DNA from: an uncultured Bryobacterales bacterium
Lineage (GTDB): Bacteria > Acidobacteriota > Terriglobia > Bryobacterales > UBA6623
Assembly: GCA_946887065.1 (NCBI GenBank)
Contig: CAMPKL010000214.1
Coordinates: 1 to 6,560 of the forward strand
Length of the DNA: 6,560 nt
Direction: 5' to 3'
Position 1 is the first letter of the stretch. Each line of letters opens with the position of its first letter. Positions 5,808 to 6,560 of this stretch are shown here, one piece after another. Made by a program: the position numbers and the translations under genes. The notes beneath the pieces are model-generated. The model saw only the letters and a program-made list of their open reading frames with translations, searched no databases and was not told the origin of the DNA.

Positions 5808-6453
5808 GCTCTGGAAGAAGCTCCGCACCCCGGAGTACAGGCGGGCCTTCGTCGATTCCGAAATTAATATTGGAATCCCGTTCCAGATCCGTGCGCTCGC
5901 GAAGGTCAGAGGGTGGACACAGAGTCAGCTTGCCGAGAAAGCGGACATGGCGCAACCTAGGATTTGCGATCTGATGAAGCCAGGGGCGACTAGCCCAAAT
6001 ATCAAGACCCTGGCCCGTCTCGCCGCCGCCTTCGACTGCGGTCTTGCCGTGCGATTTGTGCCATTCAGCGATATGGCTCGCTGGGCTGAAGAGTTTGACC
6101 CTGAAGGTTTTGACGTGAGGCCTTTCGATGAGGACGCCGAGCCCTTTGATCGTTCCGCGATTCTGGACGAACGTGCTTATTCTCTCGAAGGGCTGCAACT
6201 ATCCAGCCTTATCACGGGCTACGCCCCCTCGCGCTGGGCTCCCTCGCTCAACCAGGGAATGACTGACGTTTTCACCCTTCCATTAGTCAAGACGCAATCG
6301 CCAGAAGGATTGGTGACGTGGGTTGTCACGTCGGAACTACCTTCCAACAAAAAGGACATCGACAGCTTTACGACTTCCGGCCTCGTAGAACGGGGCGCTA
6401 GAATTGCCGCCGGTAGTGCGGAGGGGGGTGCCAACTATGTCGGAACAAATTAA
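5791..6453 (+). CDS. XRE-family HTH antitoxin/regulator (HigA-like) with long C-terminal part
   Basis: Residues 31-85 form a Cro/C1-type helix-turn-helix, with QIRALAKVRGWTQSQLAEKA followed by a recognition helix around AQPRICDLM and IKTLARLAAAFDCGLAVRFV. This should bind the palindrome in front of the operon and, as antitoxin, neutralise the toxin encoded upstream. The segment FSDMARWAEEFDPEGFDV (92-109) and the acidic DEDAEPFD (113-120) resemble a known group of such regulators. After about residue 120 comes a further 100 residues I cannot assign, making the 220-residue protein much longer than ordinary HigA antitoxins (about 90-150). The start is TTG 5791, backed by the near-perfect AAGGAGGT (5775-5782) 8 nt upstream; this should favour antitoxin over toxin synthesis. 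It overlaps the toxin gene and the next gene by 17 nt each, so the three are one translationally coupled unit. Confidence 0.8.
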   Translation: MSLISKLWKKLRTPEYRRAFVDSEINIGIPFQIRALAKVRGWTQSQLAEKADMAQPRICDLMKPGATSPNIKTLARLAAAFDCGLAVRFVPFSDMARWAEEFDPEGFDVRPFDEDAEPFDRSAILDERAYSLEGLQLSSLITGYAPSRWAPSLNQGMTDVFTLPLVKTQSPEGLVTWVVTSELPSNKKDIDSFTTSGLVERGARIAAGSAEGGANYVGTN

Positions 6454-6560
6454 AGAAGTCCAGGTTGCCGTTGAAAAGCGGACGGCCAACGAAGAGAAGG
6501 CTTCCGAGATGGATTTCATCTATGTCAACGCGGTCGAAACGTTCGGCAGCCTCTGGGACC
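6437..6560 (+). CDS. Third gene of the toxin-antitoxin operon (partial)
   Basis: ATG 6437 opens a frame that runs off the window, with 41 complete codons visible. A purine-rich GGAGGGGGG at 6420-6428 provides a ribosome site inside the end of the HTH gene. The start is charged and helical (MSEQIKEVQVAVEKR), followed by DFIYVNAVETFGSLWD. The latter vaguely recalls the start of DUF3467-type small proteins, in which a Y-x-N-x-V strand leads to a conserved acidic/phenylalanine stretch, but the segment is too short to decide. The 17-nt overlap ties it to the toxin and HTH genes. It could be a third component of the module, such as a chaperone or an accessory factor, or the first of another set of genes. 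Confidence 0.65.
   Translation, partial: MSEQIKEVQVAVEKRTANEEKASEMDFIYVNAVETFGSLWD

Noticed and set aside
5566..6198. 210-codon open frame on the - strand
   Set aside because: It overlaps both toxin and HTH genes, whose motifs and strong ribosome site are clear on the + strand.
1..6560. CRISPR array or tandem repeat block
   Set aside because: No regularly spaced direct repeats are seen; the repeats found are single inverted pairs.

Overview
The window looks like a piece of a moderately GC-rich (roughly 55-60% by eye) soil- or sediment-type bacterial chromosome. The small protein at 562-1002 resembles proteins I associate with Acidobacteriota, but that is recollection and the taxonomic guess is weak. 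All intact protein genes are on the + strand. The only - strand features are a decayed transposase and a tRNA-like sequence.

Left part (1-4098): a compact run of short-spaced or overlapping genes. In order they are a possible tail of an upstream gene, a TrmO-type tRNA methyltransferase, an uncharacterised soluble protein, an AhpD-like carboxymuconolactone decarboxylase family protein with a CxxC motif, an extended short-chain dehydrogenase/epimerase, a VKOR-family membrane protein, an SPW-family membrane protein and a small two-helix membrane protein. The dehydrogenase, VKOR and SPW genes overlap by 8 and 20 nt, so they are probably co-translated. They pair a soluble NAD(H) enzyme with membrane proteins, one carrying a CxxC thiol motif, which suggests an envelope redox or lipid-related job that the sequence alone does not settle.

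Middle part (about 4130-5432): accessory DNA. A - strand IS1-family transposase has about five frame disruptions, and all three expected catalytic residues can still be found, but in different frames. Next comes about 340 bp without a protein gene. It is packed with structure: a 10-bp inverted repeat over the transposase start, a perfect 13-bp GC-rich hairpin, a class II tRNA-like sequence with a leucine UAG anticodon and a damaged anticodon stem, a terminator-like hairpin, and a promoter with a perfect 12-bp inverted repeat.

Right part (5433-6560): a tight operon of a RelE/HigB-type toxin, an XRE-type antitoxin/regulator with an unusually long C-terminal part, and a third gene cut by the window edge. 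Each downstream gene starts 17 nt inside the one before it. The promoter palindrome in front is a natural operator for autoregulation. The most interesting points are this three-gene toxin-antitoxin-like operon and the degenerate tRNA beside it. A tRNA-like sequence, a dead IS and a toxin-antitoxin-like module together suggest an old integration hotspot.
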